Shown here: one piece after another, positions 27,443-36,329 of the stretch
Position numbering within the stretch: position 1 is the stretch's first letter
Layout: every line of letters begins with the position of its first letter
Assembly: GCA_947581855.1 (NCBI GenBank)
Contig: CANPVZ010000021.1
Span: 1 to 64,000 of the forward strand
Direction of reading: 5' to 3'
DNA: 64,000 bases
Source: an uncultured Phocaeicola sp.
Lineage (GTDB): Bacteria > Bacteroidota > Bacteroidia > Bacteroidales > Bacteroidaceae
The notes under the pieces: generated by a model
Seen by the model: the letters and a program-made list of their open reading frames with translations, nothing else
What the model was told of the DNA's origin: nothing
Databases searched by the model: none
Translations under genes and position numbers: made by a program

Positions 27443-29167
27443 TCAAATTTTGCTTATCCAACCCGCTACAGCGTCAACAGTAGGATTGGTCAGTTCCAAT
27501 TTGTATTTTTTATTAATGCCACAAATATCCATATGAAGTTTTTGTGGATTGACTTCTTTCATATCCGATACCATGTTGTAACCGGCTTTTTGAATCAAAG
27601 GTACCCATTCTTCAGGTATTCCCAATTCCATATATTTGGCAACCGGATCTTTAGGGATTACTTTCTCCGGACGCATTTGTGGGAAGAATAATACTTCTTG
27701 AATCGTACTTTGTCCGGTCATTAACATTACCAAACGGTCTATACCGATACCGATACCGGATGTCGGCGGCATACCGAATTGTAACGCACGCAAGAAATCC
27801 TGGTCGATAAACATTGCTTCATCATCTCCCTTTTCACTCAAGCGCAATTGGTCTTTAAACCGTTCTTCCTGATCTATCGGGTCATTCAGCTCGCTATATG
27901 CATTTGCTAACTCTTTTCCGTTAACCATCAATTCAAAGCGTTCGGTTAATCCCGGTTTGCTGCGGTGCATTTTGGTAAGCGGACTCATTTCTACAGGATA
28001 ATCGGTAATAAATGTAGGCTGAATAAATGTTCCTTCACAGAATTCGCCGAATATTTCGTCTATCAGCTTACCCTTACCCATTGTATCATCAATTTCCATC
28101 TTCAATTCTTTGCATACCTGACGTATTTCTTCTTCACTCTTACCGTTCAGGTCGTAACCGGTTTTTTCTTTGATAGCGTCCAGAATAGGTAACCGACGGT
28201 AGGGAGCTTTGAAATTAATAGTCTTTCCGTCTATTACGCTTTCGCAACTGCCGTTTACTGCTATGCAAATGCGCTCCAATAACTTCTCCGTGAAGCTCAT
28301 CATCCAGTTGTAATCTTTATATTGCACATACAATTCCATACAAGTGAATTCTGGATTGTGCGTACGGTCCATACCTTCGTTGCGGAAGTTCTTGCCTATC
28401 TCGTAAACACCTTCGAAACCGCCTACAATTAGGCGCTTCAGATAAAGTTCCGTAGCGATACGCAAATATAAATCAATGTCCAATGAATTATGGTGGGTGA
28501 TAAACGGACGTGCGCTGGCTCCTCCCGGGATAGATTGCAGGGTAGGAGTCTCCACTTCCGTATAGCCGGCTTCGTCTAAAGCTGCTCGTAGAGTTCTGAT
28601 AATAGTAGCCCGTTTCAGGAAAATATCTTTGACCCCTTCATTCACTACCAAATCTACGTAACGTTGGCGATAGCGTAATTCAGGATCTTCAAATTTATCA
28701 TAAGCCACGCCATCTTTATATTTTACAATAGGAAGAGGTTTGATACTTTTTGATAAAACGGTCAGCTTTTGTGCATGAATACTGATTTCTCCCATTTGGG
28801 TTTTGAATACAAACCCTTCGATGCCGATGAAATCGCCTAAGTCGAGCAACCGTTTGAATACGGTAGTGTATAAATCTTTGTTTTCACCCGGACAGATGTC
28901 ATCGCGGGTAATATATACTTGTATTCTTCCTTTTGAATCTTGTAACTCAATGAAAGAGGCCTTACCCATTACACGGCGGCTCATCATTCTGCCTGCAACA
29001 GAAACCCGACGAGGCTCGTCATCTTCTTTGAATTCGGCCTTAATGTCTGTAGAGAAGGCATTTGTTACATATTCGGCAGCAGGGTATGGTTCAATACCCA
29101 TTGCCTTTAACTCATTCAGACTGTTCCGTCTGATAATTTCTTGTTCACTTAGATCTAAAATATTCAT
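27443..29167 (-). CDS. lysS: Lysyl-tRNA synthetase, class II
   Basis: Charges tRNA-Lys with lysine in the cytoplasm. An N-terminal OB-fold anticodon-binding domain (RRVSVAGRMMSRRVMGKASFIELQD) precedes the class II core. Motif 2 is FRNEGMDRTHNPEFTCMELY and motif 3 is GIGIGIDRLVMLMTG. At 574 residues it is about 70 longer than the E. coli enzyme; the extra C-terminal segment after motif 3 (roughly the last 65 residues) is usual in Bacteroidota. It is the first gene of lysS-gpsA-pgi. Its promoter probably lies at 29197-29204. Confidence 0.97.
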   Translation of the reverse strand: MNILDLSEQEIIRRNSLNELKAMGIEPYPAAEYVTNAFSTDIKAEFKEDDEPRRVSVAGRMMSRRVMGKASFIELQDSKGRIQVYITRDDICPGENKDLYTTVFKRLLDLGDFIGIEGFVFKTQMGEISIHAQKLTVLSKSIKPLPIVKYKDGVAYDKFEDPELRYRQRYVDLVVNEGVKDIFLKRATIIRTLRAALDEAGYTEVETPTLQSIPGGASARPFITHHNSLDIDLYLRIATELYLKRLIVGGFEGVYEIGKNFRNEGMDRTHNPEFTCMELYVQYKDYNWMMSFTEKLLERICIAVNGSCESVIDGKTINFKAPYRRLPILDAIKEKTGYDLNGKSEEEIRQVCKELKMEIDDTMGKGKLIDEIFGEFCEGTFIQPTFITDYPVEMSPLTKMHRSKPGLTERFELMVNGKELANAYSELNDPIDQEERFKDQLRLSEKGDDEAMFIDQDFLRALQFGMPPTSGIGIGIDRLVMLMTGQSTIQEVLFFPQMRPEKVIPKDPVAKYMELGIPEEWVPLIQKAGYNMVSDMKEVNPQKLHMDICGINKKYKLELTNPTVDAVAGWISKI

Positions 29168-29196
29168 TCTATTTATCTCTTAACCATATATGTTTG

Positions 29197-29204
29197 CAAA
29201 AATA
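29197..29204 (-). promoter_or_regulatory. Putative -7 box of the lysS operon
   Basis: TATTTTTG on the minus strand, 30 bp upstream of the lysS start and downstream of the candidate small RNA terminator. No TTTG is found at the expected distance. Confidence 0.5.
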
Positions 29205-29238
29205 CGAAAGTTTTCGTAATAAGCTTTATAATAGAGCA

Positions 29239-29352
29239 TAAAAAAAGCATCGAGTTTTCCTCCTCCGAGGCTCGATGCTTTTCCAACACAAAAACTAAAC
29301 TAGACTTAACTAAACTATTCTATTCGGGAATTTCACAACTCCTGTCTGTCTA
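29239..29352 (-). ncRNA. Candidate small RNA upstream of lysS
   Basis: A transcription unit of about 110 nt is bounded by its own promoter and a strong terminator. The terminator is AAGCATCGAG paired perfectly with CTCGATGCTT (29245-29254 and 29271-29280), with an inner CCTC/GAGG stem and seven T on the minus strand. It ends before the lysS promoter. The body contains no convincing reading frame; an eight-codon GTG frame is the only one. It could alternatively be an attenuated leader of lysS. I do not recognise the RNA family. Confidence 0.55.
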
Positions 29353-29357
29353 CGTTG

Positions 29358-29389
29358 CAAATATATACTTAAAAAATAATATGAACAAA
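29358..29389 (-). promoter_or_regulatory. Promoter of the candidate small RNA
   Basis: On the minus strand TTTG (29386-29389), a 20-nt spacer and TATATTTG (29358-29365) fit both Bacteroides promoter elements and the expected spacing. Confidence 0.65.
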
Positions 29390-29802
29390 AAAGAATCGAT
29401 AAAATGGACATCTTTATCTACAGAATCTATGATTTTTGCTCTTTAGAGGGATACAAACACCGCTTGATGCGGATTTCTTTCTGTTGATTGTAGTAATAGT
29501 AAAAGTTGAAAACTCAACGGTATGCGGGATAGATGAGTGATGTCGTTCTTCTGAATTCAATCTTTCCGCAAATCGTTAGCATACTCTCTTCTTTTTTTGT
29601 TATATTGTAGCAAAATGATAAGAAATAGTGGGTTGTTTCCAATGTATTCCTTTTTTCGTCTGTTCCCATTGTATATTATCCTGATAAAAAGTGTGATGTA
29701 TGAAATTTTTGATTTTAGCAAGTTCTTATAAAAGGGATATGCCAAAGTCTTAGTATGACATATCCCTAATGTAAGTCGATAATCTCTATAATTTGGTTTG
29801 TG
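29390..29802. other. Intergenic region
   Basis: AT-rich sequence. A 62-codon frame on the minus strand (29557-29745) has no recognisable features and I do not call it. No strong hairpin was seen. Confidence 0.3.
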
Positions 29803-30219
29803 TCAGTCAGCCGTATATGGATATTTTTTGGGATAGATAGAGATACATGGATAGTATGGATGGATCAATGTATTAGAGGATTTTACATCAAATAGTTTTA
29901 CTTTCTCTTTTCCATATTTGATGTATCTTACCTTACTTGGATCTATTTTGATTTTCCATTTAGAATATAAGGCATCCTTAAAACAACCTTTCTTCCAGTG
30001 AATGTAATCAAAAATTTTAGGAGCCTCTATAAATAAGGTGTCCTGCTTCATATCAAGTTTTAATTTGCGGATACGACCGAAAGAATCGCTATTACTGAGA
30101 TATAAAATTGTGTTTTCTGCATCGTAAAAAAGACAGATGTTATGATTGTCCATATAGATACATGAAGCGCATGATATGGAAACTGTAATTAGCAATAGGG
30201 TGTTTTTTAAAGTTTTCAT
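29803..30219 (-). CDS. Hypothetical lipoprotein
   Basis: A 138-residue protein of unknown function. A lipoprotein signal peptide is clear (MKTLKNTLLLITVSISCASC, lipidated Cys at about residue 20). The mature part is rich in aromatic and basic residues and beta-strand-like segments (NTILYLSNSDSFGRIRKLKLD, KVRYIKYGKEKVKLFD), suggesting a small beta-rich surface or periplasmic protein. It begins two bases after the stop of the preceding lipoprotein gene, so the two are almost certainly cotranscribed. I recognise no family. Confidence 0.65.
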   Translation of the reverse strand: MKTLKNTLLLITVSISCASCIYMDNHNICLFYDAENTILYLSNSDSFGRIRKLKLDMKQDTLFIEAPKIFDYIHWKKGCFKDALYSKWKIKIDPSKVRYIKYGKEKVKLFDVKSSNTLIHPYYPCISIYPKKYPYTAD

Positions 30220-30221
30220 TT

Positions 30222-30634
30222 CTAATTGTTGTTGTTTTTGTTATTTATCCAATTTTCTACATCATCAGATGTAATTAGCAAACCTCCATCTATTTTATCT
30301 CCGGTAACGCTACCCCATGCTTCCGCAGCGTAACCTGCACAATTGCGTGTCGGAGACCACTCTTTATTCGTCGGATTACTATTGATTTTTACCCATTTTG
30401 CATTTTGCCATAAGGGTAGACCTTGTGTTTGATAAAAACTACTTTTCAATTTTACTGGCTTCGCAATCAATTCGTTTACGTCATTCTTTAATGAAGCCTC
30501 ATAATGGTCTTTTTCTTGTGAACTTAATTCTTTTTGTGACGAAGTTTTTCCGCCCATGTCTGAATCGTTAGAACATTGTTGAAAGAGCAAACCGCATAGA
30601 ATACTAATAAGTAGTGATAATTTTTTTTCATCAT
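30222..30634 (-). CDS. Hypothetical lipoprotein with a frameshift in its signal peptide
   Basis: Unknown function. The mature region (about residues 20-135) has an invariant-looking NCAGYAAEAWGSVTGDKIDGGLL segment but no family I know. The reading frame as it stands has no good start. The natural start is the double ATG at 30629-30634, but the following A tract (8 A on the minus strand, 30621-30628) puts it one base out of frame. With nine A the protein would begin MMKKKLSLLISILCGLLFQQ and then Cys, a normal lipoprotein signal. Thus the gene is either off by slippage, corrected by transcriptional slippage, or affected by a sequencing error. Confidence 0.6.
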
Positions 30635-30698
30635 TAATAAATAATTTAAAGTTATAAATCAATAGGTGTACAATAGATTTGTGAGTCTGTTTTAACAA

Positions 30699-31151
30699 AG
30701 TATTGTTTGTTAAAGTAAACTTTTAAAGCACAAACTTATGTTGACAAAAGTAATAGGTCAATGTGAGAAATGTATGAATTTGAGTTCACAAATAGTTCGC
30801 ATTTGGTATGTGAATTAATTTGCTGTAATGGTTAATTTATTGATATTGAGAGTAATACTAAATGATTGAAAGAGAAAAATATTAAGCACCGTTTTTTATG
30901 GTGTTCTGTTTATTATCTCATTCAAGTGAATAATAATATGCTTATATTGTGTACTTCTTTTAGGCGAAGATTGTAATTTCTGAAGTAATAATATTGCATA
31001 AGAGTACGCTTCGTCTTTTTTACCAATACGTAATAAGTAACATATTAGAGAGCTGGTGATTGGTAGGCTCAATATAAGAATTGATTCAAGTTCTGTAAGC
31101 TAAACTTGCGAAACTTGAATTAATAATTTATTCTTGTAGCTGATAATGGTC
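30699..31151. other. Intergenic region between small accessory genes
   Basis: Apart from the direct-repeat block at 30773-30819 it contains one hairpin after the gene at 31152: TTGATTCAAGTT pairs with AACTTGAATTAA, about 31081-31123. No gene was seen. Confidence 0.4.
30773..30819 (-). promoter_or_regulatory. 11-bp direct-repeat block A
   Basis: Successive 11-bp units end in AGT or GGT on the plus strand: TCACAAATAGT (30786-30796), TCGCATTTGGT (30797-30807), with degenerate units on both sides. It lies about 150 bp upstream of the frameshifted lipoprotein gene and resembles block B at 31566-31611. Helically phased direct repeats of this kind usually bind a regulator. Confidence 0.5.
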
Positions 31152-31496
31152 TCATTTGTTGTTCCAAAAACGCGCTGCAACAACAACTGCAAGAATAGGG
31201 ATAATTGCCAATAGAAGGCATATGAATATATATCTTTCAATATTGAGCGGATGAAATTTTATTAGCATTAAAATGAAAGTAATAATATAGATTAATAAAA
31301 ATCCCATGTACTTTTTTATGTGTTTATCTTTATTAATTTTATTCCATAATAGGAGTAATACGCATAAAACGGGGATTGCTGGCGATATGAATATATCGGC
31401 AATGTCATGTTGTCTATTTAAAATGAGACTGATAATTATATAGCATATTAAGCCTGCACAGTAAGCGATAAAGCTTCTTGACAAATGTTTTTTCAT
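31152..31496 (-). CDS. Small polytopic membrane protein of unknown function
   Basis: Starting at MKKHLSRSFI the protein has 114 residues and is almost entirely hydrophobic, with four predicted membrane helices (SFIAYCAGLICYIIISLIL, FISPAIPVLCVLLLLW, YMGFLLIYIITFILML, YIFICLLLAIIPILAVVVAA) and short basic loops. The longer reading frame upstream of this ATG runs into direct-repeat block B and is not credible. It lies between the HTH membrane protein gene and the lipoprotein pair on the same strand. The family was not recognised. Confidence 0.6.
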   Translation of the reverse strand: MKKHLSRSFIAYCAGLICYIIISLILNRQHDIADIFISPAIPVLCVLLLLWNKINKDKHIKKYMGFLLIYIITFILMLIKFHPLNIERYIFICLLLAIIPILAVVVAARFWNNK

Positions 31497-31565
31497 GTTT
31501 CGTTTAATTTTGAATGAATAATAAATTGAACACCGGCAAAAGTAGTGTATGGATGCGGGAGAAGG

Positions 31566-31611
31566 TCGGATTTGAGTTCGCAATTAGTTCGCATTTAGTG
31601 GGCGAATTAGT
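31566..31611 (-). promoter_or_regulatory. 11-bp direct-repeat block B
   Basis: Four tandem units of 11 to 12 bp can be read: TCGGATTTGAGT, TCGCAATTAGT (31578-31588), TCGCATTTAGT (31589-31599) and GGGCGAATTAGT. It is about 70-115 bp upstream of the small membrane protein gene. Flanking bases also resemble block A, so the two regions look like an old duplication. Confidence 0.55.
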
Positions 31612-31687
31612 TTGTGACAATGATAATGAATTGGTATTTAACTACTATCTGAGCAACTGGGGTGAGAGCTTGAAAGAGAAAAAGAGA

Positions 31688-32599
31688 CTAAAACTCTGCG
31701 ATGAACTGGTCAAGTGCCTTGCCGCTTCCTTGCGTCCCGTGAATTTTCTTATAGAGCCGTTCGCGCAGGGTGGAAATGGAACTCTTTTGATGAGCGGTGA
31801 AATGGGCAATGTCTATTAGCGGTACGGAGAGTTTTAGGAGGTAGCATACATGCAGTTCCGTTTCATTCAGTTTGGGGCAGATGGTGTATAGGCGGCTTGA
31901 GAACTGTTCGTACGTTAAATCCAACTCTTCTCCAAGTTGTTCCCATTGCTTTGTTGAAAGGCAGGCATTTGCGTTCCCGATATTCCGGAATATAAATTGA
32001 TAAACCTCTGATTGTTGTAAAAGTTCTAAAGATATCTGTTTGTTGATTCGTTGGAATTCCATTTGTTTGTTCCGGTTCCTCAGTCTCAAAATCTCTTCCG
32101 CCAAGGCTTCTTTCTCAGATTTCTCGGTATCGGCTTGCTGTGCTATTTTGTGGAGTTTCTCTTCTAATGAGGCTATTATTTGTTTGTTTTGTTCGAGTTG
32201 TTCTTGGCTTTTCCGATATTTCAACTTTTGTAAGTGATGCAATCGGCTAAGCTGTTCTAATTGAAGCTTACGTTTGCGGCGGCGGTACAAGACATATCCT
32301 GTCAAGCCGGCGATGGGCAAACTGGCGCAAACAATTAAACTGAATATGAAATAAAGAGAATCTTTGTAATGATTCGCCCGCGATACTTCTTTTTGCAAAC
32401 TCTTTACTTGACAGACTAATGAAAGAGAATCGGATGCGATACTTTCAGTCAACTGTTTGTCTTTTTGGACTTCCACTTCTTTATCTTGCCATTCCTTATC
32501 TTGTTTGGAAAAGAAAAGGATACGGCTTTCATGTAAGAAGGCAAAAACCAATATAAACAGGAGGATGGGTTTTAAAAAAGAGGTGCTCTTTATCTGCAT
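31688..32599 (-). CDS. Membrane-anchored coiled-coil protein with C-terminal HTH-like domain
   Basis: A 303-residue protein with an N-terminal hydrophobic segment (about 9-23), a second membrane helix at about 81-104 followed by RRRKRK, and a long coiled coil (about 110-190). The C-terminal domain (KLNETELHVCYLLKLSVPLIDIAHF, KSSISTLRERLYKKI) resembles the LuxR/GerE-like HTH seen at the end of many Bacteroidota TPR sensor proteins. The TPR sensor part is absent. It may be a one-component membrane regulator, and the nearby 11-bp repeats are candidate targets. Both statements are inference. Confidence 0.6.
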   Translation of the reverse strand: MQIKSTSFLKPILLFILVFAFLHESRILFFSKQDKEWQDKEVEVQKDKQLTESIASDSLSLVCQVKSLQKEVSRANHYKDSLYFIFSLIVCASLPIAGLTGYVLYRRRKRKLQLEQLSRLHHLQKLKYRKSQEQLEQNKQIIASLEEKLHKIAQQADTEKSEKEALAEEILRLRNRNKQMEFQRINKQISLELLQQSEVYQFIFRNIGNANACLSTKQWEQLGEELDLTYEQFSSRLYTICPKLNETELHVCYLLKLSVPLIDIAHFTAHQKSSISTLRERLYKKIHGTQGSGKALDQFIAEF

Positions 32600-32712
32600 G
32601 GAAGAATGTCGGGTGTTACTAGGTTTTTATCGTTATTGGAAAGGCAGATTTTCCCCAACAGTGAAACCGAATTTTCGCGGTTGCGGAAAATATGCCTTTC
32701 GGTTGTTTTGTA

Positions 32713-34068
32713 TCAGAATCCCAACCGATGGAACTCTGCGACAGCTTCTATTCCTTTGCGGAAAATATCCAATGAGAAATTCTCGTTGGGAGAGTGGATT
32801 GCATCGCTTTCGAGACCAAATCCCATTAAGATGGTTTTGATTCCTAATATCTGTTCGAAATCCGATATAATAGGAATACTACCTCCCCGACGGACGGCCA
32901 GCGGTTGCTTGCCGAAAGCTTTGGCAAAACCACTCTCGGCGGAACGGTAGGCCGGCAGGTCGATGGGACATACGTAACCTTCGCCTCCGTGCATCGGGGT
33001 TATTTCCACTTTTACCGATGTGGGTGCAATGGATTGGATGTAATCTATAAAGAGCCGGGAAATTTCTTCGTGGTTTTGGTGCGGCACCAGGCGACACGAT
33101 ACTTTTGCGTAAGCTTTGGATGGCAAGACGGTTTTAGAACCCTCGCCGGTATAACCTCCCCAAATGCCACAAATGTCGAAAGACGGACGGCAACTGTTGC
33201 GTTCCAATGTAGAATAACCTTTTTCGCCTTCCAGTTCTTTTACATCGATGGCGGCTTTGTATTTTTCTTCGTCAAATGGAATTTGAGCGATCATCCGTCG
33301 TTCTGTCGCCGGAACTTCTTCTACCTTGTCGTAAAAATGAGGAATGGTGATGCGTCCGTCCGAATCGGTTACTTGTGCCAGTAATTTGCATAATGTATTG
33401 ATCGGGTTGGCTACAGCTCCTCCGAAATGTCCGGAGTGCAAGTCACGGTTCGGACCTGTTATTTCTATTTGCCAGTAAGCCAGTCCCCGCAGCCCGGTGG
33501 TCAGCGAAGGTAAATCGGCTCCGAGCATGCTGGTGTCGGATACTAATATGATATCCGCTTTCAATAGTTCTTTATGCTTCTTGCAGAATGCGTTCAAACT
33601 GGGAGAACCGATTTCTTCCTCTCCTTCGAAGATGAATTTGACATTATGTTTTAATAAACCGTATTTTACGGCATATTCGAAAGCTTTCACCTGAATAAAA
33701 GCCTGCCCTTTATCATCGTCGGCACCTCGGGCATAAATACGTCCGTCACGGATTTCCGGTTCAAACGGGTTGCTGTTCCATAGTTCCAGCGGTTCGGCCG
33801 GCATGACGTCGTAGTGCGCGTAAACCAATACCGTAGGTGCGGTCGGGTCGACTTGTTTTTCGGCAAACACCAGCGGATTGCCGTCCGATGGCATCACTTC
33901 GGCTCTATCTGCTCCGGCTTCCAGTAGTAATTCTTTCCAACGCTGCGCGCAAGCCGACATATCGTTTTTATGTTCCGGCAAGGCGCTGATGCTGGGAATA
34001 CGTATCAGGCTGAATAATTCATCCATGAAACGAGACTCGTTTTCGCGGATATATTCTTTGATGTCCAT
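32713..34068 (-). CDS. M20-family metallodipeptidase
   Basis: A cytoplasmic zinc peptidase of 451 residues. The first metal motif is TVLVYAHYDVMPAEP, followed by the bridging Asp in ARGADDDKGQ, the general-base pair in FIFEGEEEIGSPSL, and later metal ligands in VSDTSMLG and the C-terminal DAIHSPNENF. A dimerisation domain (GLRGLAYWQIEITGPNRDLHSGHFGG) sits in between. These features match the CNDP-like dipeptidases rather than PepV or ArgE. It ends about 110 bp from the HTH gene and starts 20 bp downstream of aroC on the same strand. Confidence 0.92.
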   Translation of the reverse strand: MDIKEYIRENESRFMDELFSLIRIPSISALPEHKNDMSACAQRWKELLLEAGADRAEVMPSDGNPLVFAEKQVDPTAPTVLVYAHYDVMPAEPLELWNSNPFEPEIRDGRIYARGADDDKGQAFIQVKAFEYAVKYGLLKHNVKFIFEGEEEIGSPSLNAFCKKHKELLKADIILVSDTSMLGADLPSLTTGLRGLAYWQIEITGPNRDLHSGHFGGAVANPINTLCKLLAQVTDSDGRITIPHFYDKVEEVPATERRMIAQIPFDEEKYKAAIDVKELEGEKGYSTLERNSCRPSFDICGIWGGYTGEGSKTVLPSKAYAKVSCRLVPHQNHEEISRLFIDYIQSIAPTSVKVEITPMHGGEGYVCPIDLPAYRSAESGFAKAFGKQPLAVRRGGSIPIISDFEQILGIKTILMGFGLESDAIHSPNENFSLDIFRKGIEAVAEFHRLGF

Positions 34069-34088
34069 AGTATGCGTGTGTATAAGGT

Positions 34089-35168
34089 TTATAGTGTTGT
34101 TGCTTTATTCATTAGGTAATAGTCGAGCAAGGTCATGGCAGCCATTGCTTCGACAATGGGTACGGCTCGGGGTAATACGCACGGGTCATGTCTGCCGCGC
34201 GCTTTGATTACCGTGTCCTGGTTCTGCGCATTTACGGTTGGTTGTTCCATTAATAAAGTGGCAACCGGCTTAAAGGCGACTCTGAAATAGATGTCTTGCC
34301 CATTGCTTATTCCTCCTTGTATGCCTCCCGAATGGTTGGTACGGGTAGAAACGTGTCCGTTTTGGTTATAAAACAGGTCGTTTTGTTCAGAGCCTTTCTG
34401 TGTGGTACCTTCAAAACCTTCTCCGTATTCAAAGCCTTTTACTGCGTTGATACTAAGCATGGCACTTCCTAACGCGGCATGAAGTTTGCCGAATACAGGT
34501 TGTCCCAATCCTACGGGACATCCTTCGATGACGCAGGTAATGACTCCTCCTACGGTATCGCCCACTTCTTTTACCGCAGCAATCAATGTTTCCATTTCCT
34601 GTGACTTCTCCGGATCGGGGCATCGTACGATACTGTTTTCTATTAAATCGAGATTGTAGAGCTTGTAATCTTTTTTAAGACAGATAGGACCCACTTGCGA
34701 CGTGTAAGCGCGTATCTTTACTCCGAGTTTGTTCAAAGCAAGTTTGGCTAATGCTCCGCCGACACATCTTGAAATGGTTTCCCGGGCGGACGACCGTCCT
34801 CCTCCGCGATGGTCACGCAACCCGTATTTTTGCGTATACGTGTAATCGGCATGCGAGGGGCGGTAAAGATTACGTATATTATCGTAGTCGTTCGAATGCT
34901 GGTTGGTATTCCGGACAACAAATCCGATAGGAGCACCGGTGGATTTCCCTTCGAAGATACCGGATAAGAATTCTACCTTATCTTCTTCTTTCCGGTCGGT
35001 AGTAATTTTACTTTGTCCGGGCTTGCGCCGGGCCAGTTCCGATTGAATGAAGTCAAAATCTATTTCCACACCGGCGGGAAAGCCGTCAATTACTCCTCCT
35101 ATGCCGGCTCCGTGCGATTCGCCGAAGGTTGTTATTCTGAACAGGTTACCGAATGTATTATTGAACAT
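34089..35168 (-). CDS. aroC: Chorismate synthase
   Basis: Makes chorismate from 5-enolpyruvylshikimate-3-phosphate, the last shikimate-pathway step, using reduced FMN. The 359-residue protein shows all three signatures: [18 protein letters not shown] at the N terminus, [16 protein letters not shown] in the middle, and the C-terminal [19 protein letters not shown]. The length is standard. It is probably cotranscribed with the M20 peptidase gene 20 bp downstream. The pairing seems positional only. Confidence 0.97.
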   Translation of the reverse strand: MFNNTFGNLFRITTFGESHGAGIGGVIDGFPAGVEIDFDFIQSELARRKPGQSKITTDRKEEDKVEFLSGIFEGKSTGAPIGFVVRNTNQHSNDYDNIRNLYRPSHADYTYTQKYGLRDHRGGGRSSARETISRCVGGALAKLALNKLGVKIRAYTSQVGPICLKKDYKLYNLDLIENSIVRCPDPEKSQEMETLIAAVKEVGDTVGGVITCVIEGCPVGLGQPVFGKLHAALGSAMLSINAVKGFEYGEGFEGTTQKGSEQNDLFYNQNGHVSTRTNHSGGIQGGISNGQDIYFRVAFKPVATLLMEQPTVNAQNQDTVIKARGRHDPCVLPRAVPIVEAMAAMTLLDYYLMNKATTL

Positions 35169-35393
35169 ACTGAATACTATTTTTATTCTTCTAACGTGGA
35201 TGAACGCAGATTGTTGTGGGTTTTACCACAGATTATTCAAATAATTATTAAGTAGAAACTTATTCTTTTTACATTACAGAGTACAGAGCATCCGGATAAT
35301 TATTCGAATATCGCTAGCTCTGCTTCGAGAAAGTAAGGAAAGTAAAGAAGGTAAAGACTTTTCTATACAAAGCCTTCCCTTCTGTTTATTCAT

Positions 35394-35993
35394 TTAATGG
35401 CAGTGTCCGCATCCGCAGCCTTCGTGGCTTTCGTCGCAATCTCCGCCGTCGCAGTCTCCTCCACAGTCTCCTCCGCAGTTCCCGCATCCGCAACCTTCGC
35501 CGCTTATCATATTCAGCATGCTTTGAATCTCTTCGTTCGTTGCCGGGCGCGATTCGGTTACCTCACCTACGAAAGTAAGGTCTTTTCCTGCCAACGGGTG
35601 GTTAAGATCCATTACTACAATGTCTTCTTTTACTTCTACTACGGTACCGTTCATGCGGTTGCCGTCGGCATTCATTAAAGGAACCACATTGCCTTCGAAT
35701 ATCCTGTCAGAGTCGAACTTTCCGTTTATTTCGAATATATTTTTAGGTAAATCCAATACATATTCTTCATTGAACTCTCCGTAAGCTTCGTTTACAGGAA
35801 TGGTAAATTCAAACTTATCTCCTTTATTCAGATCTTTTAATTGCATTTCGAATGCGTCGAGCGTCGTGCCCATACCGGAAATGAACTGAAAAGGATGCTC
35901 TGCTGTTGCTTTTTCTACTAAGTTTTTTTCTCCGTCTTCCATTACGTATAGCTCATAAGCTACGGTAATGTATTTGTTCGGGGTCGTTTCCAT
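35394..35993 (-). CDS. FKBP-type peptidyl-prolyl isomerase, SlyD-like
   Basis: A cytoplasmic proline isomerase and chaperone of 199 residues. The split FKBP domain (KYITVAYELYVMEDGEKNLVE, PFQFISGMGTTLDAFEMQL, VVMDLNHPLAGKDLTFVGEV) encloses an insert-in-flap chaperone domain. The tail after residue 160 is a dense run of Cys, Gly, Asp and His (GCGCGNCGG, CDESHEGCGCGHCH), as in SlyD proteins that bind nickel or zinc. It is monocistronic, with a TATCTTTG box 63 bp upstream on the minus strand (36056-36063). A direct nickel role is unproven since no hydrogenase genes are nearby. Confidence 0.93.
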   Translation of the reverse strand: METTPNKYITVAYELYVMEDGEKNLVEKATAEHPFQFISGMGTTLDAFEMQLKDLNKGDKFEFTIPVNEAYGEFNEEYVLDLPKNIFEINGKFDSDRIFEGNVVPLMNADGNRMNGTVVEVKEDIVVMDLNHPLAGKDLTFVGEVTESRPATNEEIQSMLNMISGEGCGCGNCGGDCGGDCDGGDCDESHEGCGCGHCH

Positions 35994-36055
35994 ACGTTTT
36001 TTATATTATATAATTAGGTATATAGATAACTGTAGTGGTACAGTTTCTTCGTTTG

Positions 36056-36063
36056 CAAAGATA
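36056..36063 (-). promoter_or_regulatory. Putative -7 box of the FKBP gene
   Basis: TATCTTTG on the minus strand, an exact TAnnTTTG match, 63 bp upstream of the start. Confidence 0.5.
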
Positions 36064-36243
36064 CGAATTAATTTCTCGTGTGGCTTTGTTGTTACATTTA
36101 TATTACATTCTTTTTGTTATTCTGACAGTAAAAAGAAGCTTTTACTGTCATAAATATCTTGATATAAATCAAGAAACGCTTTCTATGCTTTACTATTTAC
36201 AATTATTAACCTTAAAATGATATTCTGTTTTAGAACATGCCTT

Positions 36244-36251
36244 TATCTTTG
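36244..36251 (+). promoter_or_regulatory. Putative -7 box of the small secreted-protein gene
   Basis: TATCTTTG matches the consensus and lies 79 bp before the start at 36330. The -33 element is unclear. Confidence 0.45.
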
Positions 36252-36329
36252 CAACGTCAATAAAGACATAAAAGGATTGTTTTTTATAGGTATTAGTTTT
36301 TAGGTTAACAAATTTAATTTTTAGGTATT

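Noticed and set aside
29557-29745. A 62-codon minus-strand frame
   Set aside because: AT-rich, Lys- and Ile-heavy translation typical of random frames, with no promoter or neighbour support.
31514-31819. A plus-strand frame of 101 codons
   Set aside because: It covers the 11-bp repeat block and the antisense of the HTH gene end, which explain its sequence.
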